From Tupaia tana (Eukaryota > Chordata > Mammalia > Scandentia > Tupaiidae), in assembly GCA_026018925.1 (NCBI GenBank), contig JAKSZU010000165.1:248001-312000 (forward strand): a stretch of 64,000 nt of DNA, in the 5' to 3' direction. Below, piece after piece: positions 1 to 11,393 of the stretch. Under the pieces are notes generated by a model. That model had not been told where the DNA came from, did no database searches, and saw only the letters and a program-made list of their open reading frames with translations. Position 1 is the stretch's first letter; every line of letters begins with the position of its first letter. The translations under genes were made by a program, and so were the position numbers.

Positions 1-288
1 TAATGCAATGCCAATCAAAGTACCAGACACATTCTTCACAAATCTAGGAAAGACAATCATAAAGTTGTCTGGAATCATAAGAGACCCCATATTGCCAAAG
101 CAGTTCTGCACAAGAAGAGTGGAGTGGGCGGCATCTCACTCCCTGACCGAAAAATATACTACAAAGCTGTGGTAATCAAAACAGCATGGTACTGGCACAG
201 AAACAGACAGGTGGACCAATGGAACAGAATAGAGTCCCCAGAAATGAATGCTCAAACATACAGCCAACTGATTTTTGACAAGGGGTAC
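1..288 (+). mobile_element. L1 ORF2 fragment, C-terminal part
   Basis: The plus strand translates, with interruptions, to the stretch after the reverse transcriptase domain of L1 ORF2. The words [21 protein letters not shown] and DQWNRIE are shared with the L1 at 61.0-61.2 kb. It is cut by the window edge on the left and ends at about 288, where block A begins. It is a dead fragment. Confidence 0.9.
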
Positions 289-303
289 CTGGCTCACTGT
301 TTA

Positions 304-530
304 TGTTGTTGGACTCCCACATGGCTAAGAGCAGTTTAAGTCCCAGGTCTGGCAGCTTGAATCTTACTGAGTGAATGGGCAAACGAACTCAACGTTTTGA
401 GAGGAGAATGGAAGAAAAGGAATTGTAGCATCATCATCTCCCCAGGGGGTAATTTCTAGCTTTATTATCTCTTTGTCTCTCTGGCAAGCACACATGTTCT
501 ACTACAAAAATCTATCTAAAATAAAAATTA
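304..530 (+). mobile_element. SINE-A, old copy
   Basis: The tRNA-like head has lost its first bases. The middle reads gagaggagaatgg, followed by ccccagggggt and the end motif with tatctaaaa. The same insertion is seen at 38080-38310, so it predates the A/C duplication. It is followed by a short (ttaaa)n run at about 530-560. Confidence 0.75.
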
Positions 531-826
531 AATTAAATTAAATTAAATTAAATTAAAAATGCATTTCTCTCATTATACAATGTTCAACTATGTATGCATT
601 TCCATTACCACATTGATTTTAATTGGACTGCTGTTTAAACAAACATAAGAAAACAAACCAGCATATTAAAAACAGATGTTTTCTTATAATAAGAATGTAT
701 GAAAGCAAAGTCACAGAGTATAAAGTCAGGATTAAAAAAGCATATTTAAAAAAATAATTTGTATTTTCACTGAGGCACGAGTTTAATTAATTATTTTTTA
801 GGGTCTGCCATAGGTCATTTTCTTTC

Positions 827-1045
827 ACCAGAGAGAGATACAAACAAAAAAACAATAAGTGAGGAATTAATCCTCAGAAGGTTGGTCATGCCTTAAACCC
901 TTTCCCCCATTATTCTCCCAGGATTTGGGGCATGCACACACATACACATGCCAAGTATAATTTTAAAGTCACCAGATCCAGGACACAAAATCATGCTTGG
1001 CCATGTGAGAACCCAGCTCCTTTACCACTACAACACTTGCTGGCT
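827..1045 (-). mobile_element. SINE-A, old degraded copy
   Basis: The reverse orientation shows the sequence tttcaccagagagagata followed by a recognisable head at the right end (accactacaacacttgctgg). A shared copy is present at 38.6-39.1 kb, where it is split by an L1 3' fragment. Confidence 0.6.
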
Positions 1046-1074
1046 TGTGAAAAGCAAACTGAATGCTAAATTAG

Positions 1075-1300
1075 TGCGGGAAGTGGGTAGGAGAAGGAGG
1101 AGAATGTGAGGAAAGACATTAAGGACAAAAATAGAGAGGCAAGACATTTATGGGACACAGAAATGCATTATTAATTGTTGATGATAACATATATAGTATC
1201 CCCAACTGGATTGGTGTGAAATGTATTCATGTTGAAAAATTCACTTTACAAACAAAGTATAGTGATTTAATGTATAAAATAAATTAAAACCAGATAAAAT
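1075..1300 (+). mobile_element. L1 3'-UTR fragment
   Basis: It contains gaggcaagacatttatggg, then gttgatgataacat, ccccaactggattggt and a tail of ttgaaaaattcactttacaa. The same string of words forms the 3' UTR of the full-length L1 at 62.3-62.55 kb. Sister copies lie at 16930-17160 (inverted) and 39120-39350. Confidence 0.75.
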
Positions 1301-1560
1301 ACATGAATGTACACTTATAGTATAAACTGAAAGATTGGAAATTATAGTAGCATGGAGTGCAACTGTAGATACTACAGATAGTAGGGATAAGGATAATATG
1401 AGGGAGGGTATTAGGGGAGGAAAAAAGTACATATAACTGATACAAAAATAAAAAGCTATTTCTGATAACAATGTAGATGGTAATGTCTTTTTCTTGTCTA
1501 ATATGCACTGTACTCATGCTAGGAAAAGTCATGCTGTACACTGTAAAAGGTACAGTGATT

Positions 1561-1846
1561 GGGAACCAGCAGTTAGCGTAATGGCTATGTCGCTGGACTC
1601 ACGTAGTCGACCGCGGTTTGTGACCCGGACCCGGTGGCTTAAAACTCACGCAGGGCGCGTGTGCGTGCATGCCTAAGATTACAAGAGGAGAATGGAGGAG
1701 AAGGGATTGCGGTGTGACCATCCCCTCTGGGGGGGGGGGGGTGATTTCTCGCTTTCTGTCTCTATGTCTTTCTCTGTCTATCTGGTGAGCGCACGTGCCC
1801 TATAGTGAAAAACCTCTCAAAAAAAAAAAAAAAAAAAAAGAAAAGA
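1561..1846 (+). mobile_element. SINE-A, young full-length copy
   Basis: It begins gggaaccagcagttagcgta. An A-box-like tagcgtaatgg and a degraded B box (ggtttgtgacc) are followed by the CpG-bearing middle, a run of 12 G and a poly(A) tail. Flanks aaaaggtacagtgatt (left) and aaaaggtacagacagtgatt (right) look like an imperfect target-site duplication. The sister site in block C lacks it. Confidence 0.9.
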
Positions 1847-1979
1847 AAAGGTACAGACAGTGATTAAACATAAATAAAAACAAAAAATATTGGAAAACCA
1901 AAACAAAAACAGCACACAAAAACATCTAGTCCCACAATTTCATTTCAGGACTCTGTTCAGATACCTCTGTATATATTTA

Positions 1980-2250
1980 ATATTAAAATGACATCATTCC
2001 TTCTTGAAACTAACAGGCCAGTTTATCATCTCTTCATTGATGACCAAGCCTTGATCATGGGTGCTCCTGTAGACAAAAATCTCCTACTTTAACCAACAGC
2101 AAACTGCCATTAGAAATTCTCACAAGATTGTGGATATCATACTGTATCGTTTTTCTGTTTTCATCCAGGGGCTTGTTGTACCCAATGCTGTTTATCAACT
2201 GGCTTTTCCTCAGAAATGGATGAAACTGGATTAAAGGCAGGATTTACAAA
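1980..2250 (+). other. Unidentified ancestral segment present in three blocks
   Basis: This segment starts atgacatcattccttcttg and is found again, inverted, at 16230-16500 and, direct, at 42608-42876. The 42.6-kb copy is open for 88 codons and the 16.3-kb copy for 107 codons on the minus strand. The copy here is broken by one extra A in a run (gacaaaaatctcc). I do not recognise the translation, and each frame ends at an ordinary place, so I cannot call it an exon. An old repeat is as likely. Confidence 0.4.
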
Positions 2251-2644
2251 TTAGGACTGCATTAAATGTAGAGGTTCGATTGTCCATATCTATCAAATAA
2301 TCCTTCTATTTTATCATCTCTACCCTTTTTTGTAGGAGCTCAATATGATTTGTCACCAGTTCTGTAGTCATGTGAGATGTACTCTCTTTTCTTTCTAAAA
2401 ACAATGGAGGAGTGGTTGTAGCTCATAAGAAAAATTCTAGGATGTTTCCTAAAGAGTGATTTGTACATGAACTTTCATAAAACCCAGACTAACAAAATCT
2501 GGCTTGGACTAATTAGAGGTTAAACTTGGTCATTCTTAAAGGGCACATATGGGCCCAGCCAGTGAGTGGTGTGATTAAAGTGGCTGAATCACAAATCACT
2601 AAGCCAGCATCTTGGTTCCTGTACCTGCAGCTTACAAAACACAC

Positions 2645-2810
2645 TGGATGGGGCCAACAAGTGATGTGGTGGTTAAGGCACTGGATTTCTCATGGCTGAC
2701 TGTGGTTTAAGTTCTGGACTTGGTGGCTTGCTTTCTGACTTTCCCTTTTCCTTTCTCCCCGTCTCTCTCTGATCAAATTTTAAAAATAGAAAAATAATTA
2801 TTTTAAAATG
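2645..2810 (+). mobile_element. SINE-B copy
   Basis: The head ggggccaacaagtgatgtgg and the middle ctctctctgatcaaatttt are followed by an A-rich tail. The equivalent copy is at 43270-43440. Confidence 0.75.
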
Positions 2811-2999
2811 AAACAAAACATTGGACACACATGTGTTCATGTCCCAAATTCCAGTTAAAAACAGAGATGGAGAAAAGATGCCATCATGACTATTCTGCAT
2901 GGGTGGTGATCTCTCACTTTCCCTCTGTGTCTTTCTCTAACAAATGCATATGTAGAAAAAAATAAGAATTATTTAATTTTACTTATTATTGCGATTTTT

Positions 3000-3115
3000 A
3001 AAATTTGACCAGAGAGAAAGGGAAACTGAGAAAGCAAGCCACCAGGTTCTAAACTTGAACCTGTCAGCCATGTGGGAGTTCAGCACTGTGACCACTATGC
3101 CACCTGCCGGTCCCT
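3000..3115 (-). mobile_element. SINE-B copy
   Basis: The reversed tail and middle (aaaatttgaccagagagaaa) lead into the reversed tRNA-like head ending ccacctgccggtcc. The sister copy is at 43625-43770. Confidence 0.75.
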
Positions 3116-3439
3116 TGTAGAAAAAACTTTTAAAAGGCACTATATGTATGAAAAGATTTAGATTCTTGATACTGGTAGGGGTAGTATAAAAGTATAGAGT
3201 TCTTAAAGTTTATCCAAAAATGGACATTAAATATGTGCAACTTTTTGGATACTATTTGCACCTCAAAAAACTTTTAAAAAGAACAAACTTGTTTTGTTCT
3301 TTATCTACAAATTGTTTTGTTCTTTATCTTTATTTTGGACTTCTTTTGGTTAAAGTGTTATTGTCATGCAACATAAAAAGAAATAATTTGTAACAAATAT
3401 ATAAATTTAAAACATTCAAATTCTTTTTTCTTTATTTAG

Positions 3440-3690
3440 AGAGATTTTTGCTATAGGGAATGTGTGTTTGTCAGAGAGAGAAAAACAGAGAGACAATAAG
3501 TGAGAAATCACCCACAGGAGGGATAGCCATGCCATAATCCCTTTTCCTCCATTCTTCTCTTGGGATTTGGGGCATGCATGCATACACCACCGGAATGAGT
3601 TTTAAGTCTCCAGTTCTGAGATTTGAACCACGGTCAACTACATGAGAGTCCAGTGACATAACCATTATGCCATCTGTGGTCCCCAAACTT
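3440..3690 (-). mobile_element. SINE-A, old copy
   Basis: The reverse orientation gives gagatttttgctataggg at the left and the head at the right (taaccattatgccatctg). The sister copy is at 47680-47925. Confidence 0.8.
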
Positions 3691-3699
3691 AAAAATTGT

Positions 3700-3935
3700 A
3701 AAGAAGTTTTTATCCATGGTGGGCAAGTAAACTTCCCAAGGAGACATAGAGAGAATCTGAGAGATGAGAATAAAAATGCCCCCATGGGGAATGAGCTGTA
3801 ATCTCTTCTTCATTTCTCCTTTCTTTGGAGATTTTGGGAATGCATACATGCACACATGCCTGACTGCTTTTGAGGCCTCAAGGTCTTGGACTTGGGCCAT
3901 GTGGAATTCAATTTCCTTATTCAATAGACCATAAA
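3700..3935 (-). mobile_element. SINE-A, old degraded copy
   Basis: This copy directly abuts the preceding one. The reversed middle (tcttctttggagattttggg, then catgcacacatgcctg) is still readable. The sister copy is at 47935-48165, so the tandem arrangement predates the A/C duplication. Confidence 0.65.
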
Positions 3936-4009
3936 TTCATCCCACTAAAGATTTAGCATTTGAAGAATTACTTATTTAATTTTACCTATTATCATTATTT
4001 TTAATTTGC

Positions 4010-4145
4010 AAAAGGGCATGGGTGCTGATGAGAGACAGAAAGAGAGAGAGAGAAGGAAATTGAGAAAGCAAGCTGTCAGGTCCAGGACTCAAACCAGTCA
4101 GCCATGTGTGTTTAGAGATTTAACCACCATACCACTTGTAGGCCT
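4010..4145 (-). mobile_element. SINE-B copy
   Basis: The reversed order is agagacagaaagagagag, then gtcaggtccaggactcaaac, then ccaccataccacttg. The sister copy in block C (48200-48412) carries a long (ga)n expansion at the same point. Confidence 0.7.
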
Positions 4146-4263
4146 CAGTAAGGAGATTTTTAATAAAACATGTTAGAATTTTATTTTTAAATTTATAACG
4201 TTTTTTGCAGAAAGTTATTAATTCTTTTAGTTTATACAACTGTTTTTTCAGTCTTTATATTTT

Positions 4264-4508
4264 TTGAGAGTTTTTTGCTATAGGGTGTGTCAGCTCGCCA
4301 GAAAGACAGAGAGACAGAAAGCGAGAAATAACACCCCCCCCAGGGGGGATGGTCACGCCACAATCCCTTCTCCCCCATTCTCCTCTCAGGATCTTGGCAT
4401 GCATGCACATTCGCTCTGCATGAGTTTAAGTCACCAGGTTCAGGACTCAAACCTCAGTCAACTACATGGAAGACCAGTGACATAGCCATTACACCAACTG
4501 CTGGTCCC
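4264..4508 (-). mobile_element. SINE-A copy
   Basis: A reversed tail (gagagttttttgctataggg) runs to the head at gccattacaccaactgctgg. It is well preserved. It is absent at the equivalent position 48500 in block C, so it inserted after the duplication. A flanking repeat cagtctttaYatttttYgag (left 4250, right 4510) fits a target-site duplication. Confidence 0.85.
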
Positions 4509-5004
4509 CAGTCTTTACATTTTTAGAATAGAATCACTCTCATCTTTAACATATCTAGGTAATAGTTTTGACAAAACTATGTGATTTTCCAAGAGTCAAC
4601 TTCAAACTTTTTCGAAGAGCAGGTCAAATGTTGTTATTCTTAGTACAAGTAGAAATCAAATGGAAACTAAATTTCTGATTAATGCGCCAGCTGGCCTACT
4701 ACAGCTCTTTTTCTTTCAAATCTTTGTACTGTTAATAGTCCCATGACCCAGGAAAGAACCTGTGCCTTTTTCCCTCTGTTTAAACAAATTGTGTTCAAAT
4801 AACCAAGAGAAGTTCTGAGGGCCTCTAGAGGTATGTAGCCCCAGCTTGTATGTTTTCTTTGCTAAGATGTAAGAAGATTACATTAGGACATATCCAATTC
4901 TTGTTCCCAGGTTCAAATTCAGAGGTTCTCCTGCAATGATACACAGAGCTAGTGTGAATAATGTTCCCAGGGCTTCAGAAAAGTTTGAATGCATTTTCCC
5001 TCTG

Positions 5005-5613
5005 CTTAAGCAAATCATGTCCAAACAATAAAGAGAGGCTTTGAAGGTCTTGTGAGTGAGATGAGGTGTCATTTAGCTAGATAATGACACTGTGGTTTGA
5101 ACAGAGATGACAACCCACTTACCTGTGGAATTTTGTAACGCTCCAATAGAGTTCCAACTTGAGCTGAAAATGTTGGCATGTTTCCTGCAATAATAGCAAC
5201 AGGTTGTTTCTGTGTCTGGCGTTTGTAGTTTGGCAGGGACTGATTCCCTCCAGTGAGCAAAAATAGAGCACTTTCTAAAGTTCTTTTATCACTGGGAAAT
5301 GCATTGTGGAAATCATAACCAAGGGAGTGGTTGGGGAGCAAATGGGGACTCTTATTGATCTGCTCAATGGCAAAGTAAAAAGCCAATACATATCGGTAGT
5401 TCTTCCATCGGTACCTAAACAAAGGGGACATCATTAGGAAATACAGTCATGTCATGTGATTCAGGGTAAATTATTCATCCAAGCCAAAAGACATAAAGTT
5501 ATAGGCCCAGGTTCAAATTCATGTCCAAACAATGAAGAGAGGCTTTGAAGGTCTTGTGAGTGAGATGAGGTGTCATTTATCTGGATAATGACACTGTGGT
5601 TTGAACAGAGATG
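5005..5613. repeat. 94-bp direct repeat flanking V2R exon 2
   Basis: The stretch at about 5016-5109 (starting catgtccaaacaataaagag, ending gtttgaacagagatga) recurs at about 5520-5613 with only a few differences. A more diverged partial match lies further left at about 4775-4830. The two near copies bracket exon 2 and its splice sites, so the exon lies inside a small local duplication or between the arms of one. Confidence 0.8.
5123..5414 (-). pseudogene. V2R exon 2 (locus A), ligand-binding domain
   Basis: The minus strand encodes 97 uninterrupted codons of the extracellular Venus-flytrap domain of a family C receptor of the V2R type. Landmarks are YRYVLAFYFAIEQINKSPHL, LLPNHSLGYDF, LLTGGN and GTLLERYKIPQ. 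A good acceptor (cctttgtttag before the exon) and donor (gtaagtgg after it) delimit exactly 292 nt. It starts with the third base of a codon and ends on a complete codon, which fits the end of exon 1 at 13824 and the phase-0 end of exon 3 at 50125. The frame is open, but no exon 1 or exon 3 is found next to it, so the locus is very probably a gene remnant. Exon 6 of this locus, if it exists, lies left of the window. Confidence 0.85.
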
Positions 5614-5689
5614 ATTTTAAACAAGGATCATTAATATATGGAGAAAATGACAAATTTCTTTAAGAATATGACTAAAGAATTTCCCACTT

Positions 5690-8600
5690 GTCCTTACCCC
5701 ACAGGACTGCCCCCAGCTCTTCAGCAGAGCCCATTTCCATCTCCAGATCCTTGGCCTAAAGGACACTGAGGCAGGGCCTCCATGCCCTAGCTCCAGCTTC
5801 AGTTGCCCAACCCCAGCAACCCACTCTATCTGTCAGCAAGGTAGACCTTTTTTCCTCTTCTCTTCTTTCTTTTGTGAATTTTCTATTTATCCTTACACCA
5901 TAGGACTACCCCCAGCTCTTCAGCAGAGCCCATTTCTATCCCCATACTCCTGACGAAATCATGCACTGCACACTTTCTTTATTTTCTTTCATACTGTTTT
6001 ATCTTCCATCTTATATTGTCATCTCCTACCAATTCTCCACGCACCATAAGGGGCTAGGCAGATCTAGAATCACAATTTTCAAATACCCTGGTATTGTGAT
6101 GCTTCCTAGGATTCTTCCTTTTAAATAACCACTTGCAAAAAAGGAAAAGCTGCTCTTCAGACTCCTGAATAGAAGACTCCTTCTTTGCAGACCACATTGT
6201 AAAACACAGAAGAAGAGAGACTTTGGCACACATCAGTCTACAAAAAAGGAAGCACACTTGTTACCAGTCAAAAGGTATCCAAATGTGAATACCTCTCCCC
6301 ATGGCTAGAAGTAGAATAAGAGCTTCAGGTCTGAATAAACCAGAAAATATATCTCCATCAAAAGAACACAATAACTGCTCTCCATCTCTTGAAAAAAAAA
6401 ATAGATGTTTCCAAAATGTCCAAAAAATAATTAAGAACATTCATGGTGACAAATTTTTATCAGTTGGAACAGAAAAGCAACAATGAGCTACAGGAGATTA
6501 GGAAGTCCTTCCAGGATGTGAAAAAAGAAATGGACATTCTAAGAAAGAATCAGATGGTGCTATTAGAGATGAAGTCTGTAATACAGAAAATCAAAAACTT
6601 TCTCAAAAGTATTAAAAGTTGATTCAATCATGCTGAATATTGCATCTCTGATGTAGAAGGTAAAATCTCTGACCCAGAAAAAAAATACCGAAAAGATAGA
6701 GAAAATAACAACAACAAAAAAAACCCCACAGGATTATGTATGAGAAACATTAGACTCCATTGAACGTCCACACATCTGAATAATTAGTATCCCAGAAGGT
6801 GAAGAAAATAATATGAGCGTGGAAAATCTATTTTATAAAACCGTGGAAGAAAATGTCCCAAGTCTAGAGAAGCTCTTACACATCCTGACTCAAGAAATAC
6901 AAAGGACTCTGGATAGAATCAACCTAAGATCTTCCCCAGGGCACATATTAGCCAGACTGGCCAAGACCACAGATAAAGACAAGATACTAAAAATTGGCAA
7001 GAGAGAAACAAGAAGTGACTTGCAAATGTCATCTCATCAGGCTAACTCCGGACCTTTCAATAGAAACAATGTAAGCAGAAATAGAATGGAAAGACATATT
7101 GAAAGTTTTAAGAGAGAAACAGTTTCAACCAAAATTATTATATATAGGAATATTATCCTTCATACGAAAAAAAAAAAAATCTGCTCAAACAAAGAAAACC
7201 TGAAAGAAATTACCAAAACCAGACCAGCTCTTCAAGAAACTCTGAAGAGAGTCCTGTTCCAGGAAAACTAAGAATGATCATCCAGAAATAAGGGTCAAAG
7301 ACAACCAAGACAAGGGTCAACTTAAAGGTAAGGACAAGTCTGGAAATATCTATAATAACATTAAATGTTAATGGATTAAATTCTCTTATCAAGAGACACA
7401 GACTGGCTGAATAGATAAACAACAACAACAAAGAATCCCTCGATTTGTTGTCTACAAGAAATGCATCTCATGGGTAAAGACACACATAAACTAAAAGTGA
7501 AGTGTTGGAAAAAGGTATTCATGCAAATGGAAATCAAAAAACAAGCAGGAGTAACAATACTAATTTCTAACAAGATAAGCTTTAAAACAAAAACTGTTTG
7601 AGAGACAAAGAATATTATATTAATATTATATTATATTATATTAATATTATTATATTATATTAATTATATTATATTATATTATATTATATTATATTATATT
7701 ATATTATATATTGTAGTAAAAGGATACCATGAGCAAGTCTATGTCAACACAGAAGAAAACCTGGATGAGATGGACAAATTCTTGGACACATATAATCTAC
7801 CAATATTGACTCAGGAATACATAGAAAGCCTGAATAGACCTATAACAATCAATGAGATTGAATCGTAATAAATAACTTCCCAACAAAGAAAAATCCAGGC
7901 CCTGATGGCTTCAATTTCAAATTTTACAAAACTTTTAAAGAAGAGGTAACCTCCATTCTACTCACACTGTTTCTAGAGGTCCAAAAAAGGAACCCTTCAA
8001 AATTCATTCTATGAGTCCTCCATAACCATCATTTCCAAAACGGTTAAGGATACAACAGAAAAGGATAACTACAGACCTATATTCCTGATGAATATAGATG
8101 CAAAAATGATCAACAAGAGACTTGCTAACCGTATTTAACAGCATATGAAAATGTTATTCATCACGACCGGTAGGCTTTATTCCAGGCATGCAAAGGTGAT
8201 GCAACATACGCAAAAGCATAAATATAATACATCATACTAACAGAAAGAAAGGTAAAAAGCATATGATTATTTCAATTGATGAAGCAAAAGCATTCAACCA
8301 AATACAACATGCTGTTATAATCAAGACTCAGTAAAATTAGCATAGAAGAATCATTCCTCAGCACAATAAAAGCCAATTATGAAAAACCTACAACTAATAT
8401 TATTCTGAATAGGGAAAAGCTGAACGCTTTTCCACTAAAAACTGGTAAAAGACAAGGCTGCCCACTTGCTCTGCTCTTAGTCAATATAGTACTGGAAGGT
8501 CTAGCCAATGTGATCAGAAAAGAGAAGAAAATAAAAGGCATTCCAATAGGGAAAGAAGAGCTGAAATTATCTCTGTTACCAAATGACATGACTATATACA

Positions 8601-9270
8601 TAGAAGACCAAATAGTAGGCATGAAAAACTTCTCAAAGTAATAAATACATACAGTAAAGTGGCAGGATAGAAAATTAACTTACAAAAATCCATAGCATTT
8701 CTATATACAAACAATAAGCAGACAAAGACAGAACTGAAGAAAGTAATTTCGTTTACCATAGCCATAAGAGGCATAAGATACTTAGAAATAAAACTAACGA
8801 AGGAAGTCAAAGACCTCTACAAGGAAAACTATAAAAACCTTAAAAAGGGAATTGAAAAGGATACTGAAAAGTGGAAGGACATCCCATGTTCCTGAAGTGG
8901 CAGAATCAATATAATCCAAATGTCAACTCTACCCAAAATAATCTACATGTTTAATGCAATCCCTATAAAATTACAAGATACATTTTCCACAGACCTAGAA
9001 AAGACAATCATAGATTTTATCTAGAACCATCAAAGACCCAGTTTTGCTAAAGCCATCCTGCACAAGAAGACAAGAGTAGATGGCATTTCACTTCCTGATC
9101 CCAGAATATGTTACAAAGCTGTGATAATCAAAAAAGCATGGTATTGGCACAAAAACAGACATTAGGACCAATGGAACAGAGTAGAGACTCCAGAAATATA
9201 CACCAAAACATACAACAACTCATCTTCAACAAAGGGTACCAGTCAATCCAGTGAGAAAAGGGAAAACTTT
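5690..9270 (+). mobile_element. L1, internally deleted and degraded
   Basis: The 5' UTR contains two related units about 198 bp apart (ccccagctcttcagcagagc at about 5709 and 5907). A broken ORF1 runs from about 6301 to 7271. Its RNA-binding end is readable (LEKLLHILTQEIQRTLDRIN, LAKTTDKDKILK, ending RVLFQEN). The ORF2 endonuclease start follows at about 7345-7600. After a microsatellite and a deletion of about 1 kb the reverse transcriptase resumes at 7730, with the FADD-box equivalent degenerated to a LPND-like reading near 8576-8590, and the similarity stops at 9270. Stops and frameshifts are frequent, so it is inactive. Confidence 0.9.
7617..7712. repeat. (ATATT)n microsatellite inside L1 ORF2
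   Basis: The run is made of atatt units with a few aatatt interruptions. It sits where the related L1 at 58.7 kb has only cattatataatag, so it probably grew from that AT-rich motif within the element. Confidence 0.9.
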
Positions 9271-9904
9271 TGTAGGGACATGTTCAGACAAAGGCCCTGA
9301 AGGTATGGGACATGCTCTGAGCAAACTTCACCTGTCCCTTTGGGCTATGGCAGAACCCTGCAGCTTTTCCTTTCCTTTACCCTCACTGTAGACAGAGCAA
9401 AGGGTGGAAATTGCTAGGGGCTTTTCAACAGACACATCTGATGGAATTCAGGAAACATCTTGACCCCATTTAGCAAAGTCCAATCCCTGCTCTGGCTCTG
9501 TAAGATTCTTTAGCCTTCTCTGGGCGTGATGTATTATGGCGAGATTCTTTAACCTTCCCCACCTCTGCAGCTAGGTTTCTATCCATTAGAAAGTAAGTTT
9601 AATGAGAATTCTGCTTGATGTGATTATTGCCAAGGGATACACCTGGACTAGTATGTCTAAGACCTTTTAGGTTTGTTCCTGCTTCTTATTGTCTGTAACA
9701 CATCAAAATATCTATGGAATGTCATGAAATACACATATGTAGGGTCACTTTACCCTATAAATAAAGGCGCCCAGTTTATCTGGGCAGCACAAGTTGCTTG
9801 GGCTACCTAGGCTCAGGCTGCCCATGTCCACTGCTACACTGTCCCTCTGTCTCTTTCTTTCCATTTCCTCTTAGACCAAGCCAAACCTAGGGTGGATGCT
9901 GACA
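9271..9904 (+). mobile_element. Solo LTR of an endogenous retrovirus
   Basis: A 634-bp unit starts tgtagggacatg and ends ggtggatgctgaca, giving the TG...CA ends typical of LTRs. It contains cctataaataaagg at about 9755, which can serve as TATA box and poly(A) signal, followed by a pyrimidine-rich U5-like part. It is flanked by aacttt (left) and aatttt (right), a possible 6-bp duplication with one mismatch. It sits between an L1 and an older L1 3' part. No internal retroviral genes are attached. Class not determined. Confidence 0.7.
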
Positions 9905-10099
9905 AATTTTATATTGAGAAAACAAATAACTGAAATGGAAAAGTGCAAAGGACTTGGATAGGTTTTTTTTTAGAAGAAAGCATACAAATGGCCAATGAGC
10001 ATATGAATAAACACTCAACATTACTAATCATCAGGAAAATACAAATAAAAACAATTGTGAAATATCACATCACATTTTTTTAAAATAATACTTTATTTA

Positions 10100-10255
10100 T
10101 TTTATCTATTTTTTGTTATTATTTTATAGTTTGACCAGAGAGAGAGACAGGGAAAGTGAGAAAGCAAGCCATCAGTTTCAGGACTCAAATCATAGTCAGC
10201 CATGTGTGAATCTAGCACCTCAACAACCACACCACCTGCCAGTCCCCACTTCACA
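10100..10255 (-). mobile_element. SINE-B copy in old L1
   Basis: The reversed middle (atagtttgaccagagagaga) leads to the reversed head ending ccacctgccagtcccc. Confidence 0.8.
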
Positions 10256-10559
10256 CCTCTTAAGATAGCTATTAAAAAATACAATACAATAAATACAAGA
10301 AGAAAAGAGAACCATGAAACATTGTTGGTAAAAATATAAATTGGTTAAACACAATGGAAAACAGTTTTCTAAGGTTTTTCAGAAAATTAAGAATAGAACT
10401 ACCATGTGACTTAACAATTACATAACTAGTTATATATAAAAATATAAAATTAATATGGCAAAATATATTTATGCTTCCACATTCATTGCAAATTTATTCA
10501 TAATAGTCAAGATATGACATTAACATAACTATCACCTAAAAATAGATATAAAACACATT

Positions 10560-10740
10560 ATAGGGACCAGCAGGTGGTGTGATGTTTGAGGTGCTGGTCC
10601 CACATGGCTGACCACAGTTCAAGTCCTAGGCCTATCAACTTGCATCCCACTTTCCCTATATCTGTTTCTGGTGAGCACACATGTCCAATAGAAAATTAAA
10701 TAATAATAATAATAAATTAAATTAATATTTTTAAAGAAAA
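10560..10740 (+). mobile_element. SINE-B copy in old L1
   Basis: The head tagggaccagcaggtggtgt runs to an (aat)n tail. It resembles SINE-A at the start and shows the close relation of the two heads. Confidence 0.75.
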
Positions 10741-10799
10741 TCTTTTATATATGAATATAATAGAATATTATCCAGCTTTAAAAAACTAATTCTTCATAC

Positions 10800-11030
10800 C
10801 AGTTTCATAGCCTAATGTTTAAAAGATCAGGGTTCCATATAACTGACCATGGTATGAATTCCATTTTTGGTGGCTTAAGAAACACACTGTGCATGTGTGT
10901 GTGCATTCCTGAAATCCTGACAGAATGGAGAAATGGAGAAAGGATTGAAGCATGATGAAGCTCCATTGGGAAGTGTTTCTCTCTCCCTCAGTCTCTGATA
11001 ATAACATGCACCTTAAAAGTAACAAAATAT
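10800..11030 (+). mobile_element. SINE-A, old degraded copy
   Basis: Recognisable parts are agtttcatagcctaatg, acacactgtgcatgtgtgtg, gaatggagaaatggagaaagg and tctctccctcagtctctg. Its inverted sister is at 52310-52400. Confidence 0.6.
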
Positions 11031-11204
11031 ATTCTGTTATTTCAACAACAGGGATGAACTTGAAGGACATTACACAGATTGAAATAATTCAAGTACACAT
11101 CATCTCACAAGTAAGTAGAGTATTGAAAACTGAAATTCATAGAAGCAGAGAATATGACAGCTACTATAGGCTGCGGGTACCAGGTTTTAAAAAATGTTGG
11201 TCAA

Positions 11205-11380
11205 AGGGGCCAGCAGGTGATGTGGTGGTTAAGGGCACTGGACTTTCACATGGTCAACCTTGTGAAAGTCTTGGATCTGGTGGCTTGCTTTCTTACTTTC
11301 TCTCTCTCTCTCTTTCTTTCTTTCGTGCCCTATGACAATTTTTTTTTAAATAATAAATACAATTAAAATAAATCTTAAAA
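11205..11380 (+). mobile_element. SINE-B copy
   Basis: It starts aaaggggccagcaggtgatg and ends in a T-rich and A-rich tail that becomes the target of the next SINE. Confidence 0.75.
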
Positions 11381-11393
11381 AAAAGTTGGTCCT

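Larger units (their letters stand above)
290..4690. repeat. Segmental duplication block A (direct copy of part of block C)
   Basis: The order of unique and repeated sequence here matches 38085-48675 in the same orientation. Examples are the stretch after the SINE at 530-720 (against 38330-38520), the segment at 1950-2250 (against 42560-42880), 3130-3250 (against 43780-43900) and 4560-4680 (against 48540-48670). Block A lacks the COMMD6 retrocopy and the L1 at 39.7-42.5 kb, so it shows the empty sites. The same material is inverted in block B at about 15.9-17.9 kb. Confidence 0.85.
9905..11180 (+). mobile_element. Old L1 3' end, broken up by SINEs
   Basis: Readable pieces are caaatggccaatgagcatat (9985), actcaacattactaatcatc, tagaactaccatgtgactta (10394), cataatagtcaagatatgac (10498), and at 11050-11180 gggatgaacttgaaggacat and catagaagcagagaatatg. 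These are words of the conserved 3' end of old mammalian L1. Three SINEs interrupt it. The end is also found inverted at 52110-52330, so this L1 predates the B/C duplication. Confidence 0.8.

Noticed and set aside
9271-9904. Reading 9.27-9.90 kb as a gene promoter because of its TATA-like motif
   Set aside because: TG...CA ends, a possible 6-bp duplication and position inside L1 sequence explain it as a solo LTR. No downstream gene is present.
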